Assembly (NCBI GenBank): GCA_031772625.1
Contig: CM062818.1
Coordinates: 1,276,754,277 to 1,276,818,276, forward strand
Reading direction: 5' to 3'
Source: Pinus tabuliformis
Taxonomy: Eukaryota > Streptophyta > Pinopsida > Pinales > Pinaceae
DNA length: 64,000 nucleotides
Notes under the pieces: model-generated
The model's database searches: none
What the model was told of the DNA's origin: nothing
The model's input: only the letters and a program-made list of their open reading frames with translations
Translations under genes and position numbers: made by a program
Part shown: one piece after another, positions 62,959 to 64,000 of the stretch
Position numbering within the stretch: the stretch's first letter is position 1
Layout: the number at the start of each line of letters is the position of its first letter

Positions 62959-64000
62959 TTGTACACCCTGTCAGCTAATAATGTGTCTGGAGTCATATAC
63001 ATACTTCTTTAACAGTGAAACATGAAATACATTATGAACCTTTATGTGGCTTGGAAGGGCAAGCTGATAAGCTACTGGCCCTATTATTTCCAAGACTTGG
63101 AAAGGTCCACAATAACGAGGTGCCAACTTAGCACAACTACCCCACTACAAGGTGGTCTTTCTTGGTTTTATCTAAACATAAACATGATCCCCTATCCAGA
63201 ATTATATATAAGTTCTCTTTTTATCTGCCTATGCCTTTTGTCTATCCTAGGTCACCTTTAAGTTCCATTTAACTTTCTTCATCTCTTGCTCCATTTCTAC
63301 CAACATGTCAAGTCCTGAAATCGTCTTTTCTTCTAGGCTACAAGGGTTAGTGGGGGTTCTACACTTTCTTCCATACAACACCTCATATGGAATCATTTTT
63401 AATGATTCATGGTAGTTTTTATTATAAGAAAACTCAACCAAATGAAGATATTCTTCTCATTTGGTTGGCTACTACATTACATACATTCGTAACATATCTT
63501 CTAATACCTATTTTACCTGTTCAGTTTTCCCATCCGTCTGTGGGTGATAAGCAGTGCTAAATTGAATCTGGGTACCCAGCCTTGTAAAAAGAGCTTTCCA
63601 GAATGCATATGTGCACTTTACATCCCTGTCTGAAATTACTACCTTTGGCATGCCATGCAACCGAAATATTTCCTTCATAAAGATATTTGCGATTTCCACC
63701 ATTTTATAGGTGGATTTAACAGGGATAAAATGAGCAGTTTTACTTAACTTATCCACCACTACCATGATGGAATCATGTTGTTTTCATGGTTTGGGTAGTA
63801 AAATTATAAAATCCAATGTAATTACTTCCCATTTCCATTCAGGAATAGGAAGCAGTTGGAGTAAACCAGTGGGGTGCTGATGTTCAACCTTAACTTATTG
63901 ACACTCCAAACACTTGTCTAAATACACAATGATATATTTCCTCACACGAGGTAAAAAATACTCTCTCTTAATCGCAAATAATAATGTTTTATACCCAGGG
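62959..64000 (-). pseudogene. decayed chromovirus integrase (cut by window edge)
   Basis: Minus-strand fragments align in order with the integrase of the first chromovirus: [54 protein letters not shown] (catalytic Asp and Glu preserved), FSYNKNYHESLKMIPYEVLY then GRKCRTP, and near the end [13 protein letters not shown] followed by a stop in place of Trp. Several frameshifts and stops are present. Reverse transcriptase and the rest lie beyond 64000. It is clearly older than the 34-45 kb element. Confidence 0.85.

Overview
The window reads as nuclear DNA of a large-genome seed plant. It is AT-rich and dense in transposable elements: two Ty3/gypsy chromoviruses, Ty1/copia and LINE remnants, MULE and hAT DNA elements and a tRNA-type SINE. 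It also carries spliced plant-type exons and captured fragments of plant genes (ARF-GEF BIG5, organellar oligopeptidase, nucleoside hydrolase, KH RNA-binding protein). The long LTRs and degenerate nested repeats would suit a conifer or other gymnosperm, but that is inference. I see no intact single-copy host gene, no rRNA or tRNA gene and no CRISPR.

Layout. 1-9.3 kb: diverged tandem repeats (a ~110-bp unit around ATTGCGAT, a GTTGGTGCC minisatellite), broken retroelement pieces, a 258-bp Mutator-type MITE with a 9-bp target duplication, then AT-rich DNA. 9.3-14.1 kb: minus-strand exon fragments of a KH-domain gene, including four copies of one 109-bp exon in A-B-A-B order, with a nucleoside-hydrolase first exon between them. 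15.5-18.2 kb: a spliced RPA70/OB-fold gene containing three copies of a 90-bp exon. 18.5-24.8 kb: a Helitron/Helentron-type transposase gene carrying two OTU-like domains, a two-tyrosine HUH Rep, a PIF1-type helicase and an endonuclease/exonuclease/phosphatase (EEP) domain; it is broken by one stop codon and one homopolymer frameshift. 25.4-30.3 kb: a LINE RNase H relic and a nested direct-repeat block (468-bp units) ending in a stem-loop that recurs at 14.6 kb. 30.4-34.0 kb: a dispersed repeat interrupted by a 1.64-kb hAT element, and a copia pol relic.

34.4-45.35 kb: one complete Ty3/gypsy chromovirus on the minus strand (LTRs, GGCAT target duplication, tRNA-Met primer site, polypurine tract, gag-pol with two stops). 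A 75-bp intron-like segment separates integrase from chromodomain, and a 150-bp near-perfect palindrome lies in one LTR. 45.4-54.2 kb: mostly AT-rich, with a second copy of the 30-kb dispersed repeat, a decayed hAT-like transposase and a SINE. 56.36-61.74 kb: a young non-autonomous LTR retrotransposon (378-bp LTRs, TGGTT target duplication) encoding only a gag-like protein and carrying antisense fragments of BIG5 and oligopeptidase A. 62.66-64.0 kb: a second, decayed chromovirus with the same intron position before its chromodomain, cut by the window edge.

The most unusual items are the OTU/Rep/helicase/EEP/RPA Helitron with its captured exon arrays, the conserved intron in front of the chromodomain in two chromoviruses, the gene-carrying LTR element, and the long palindrome.
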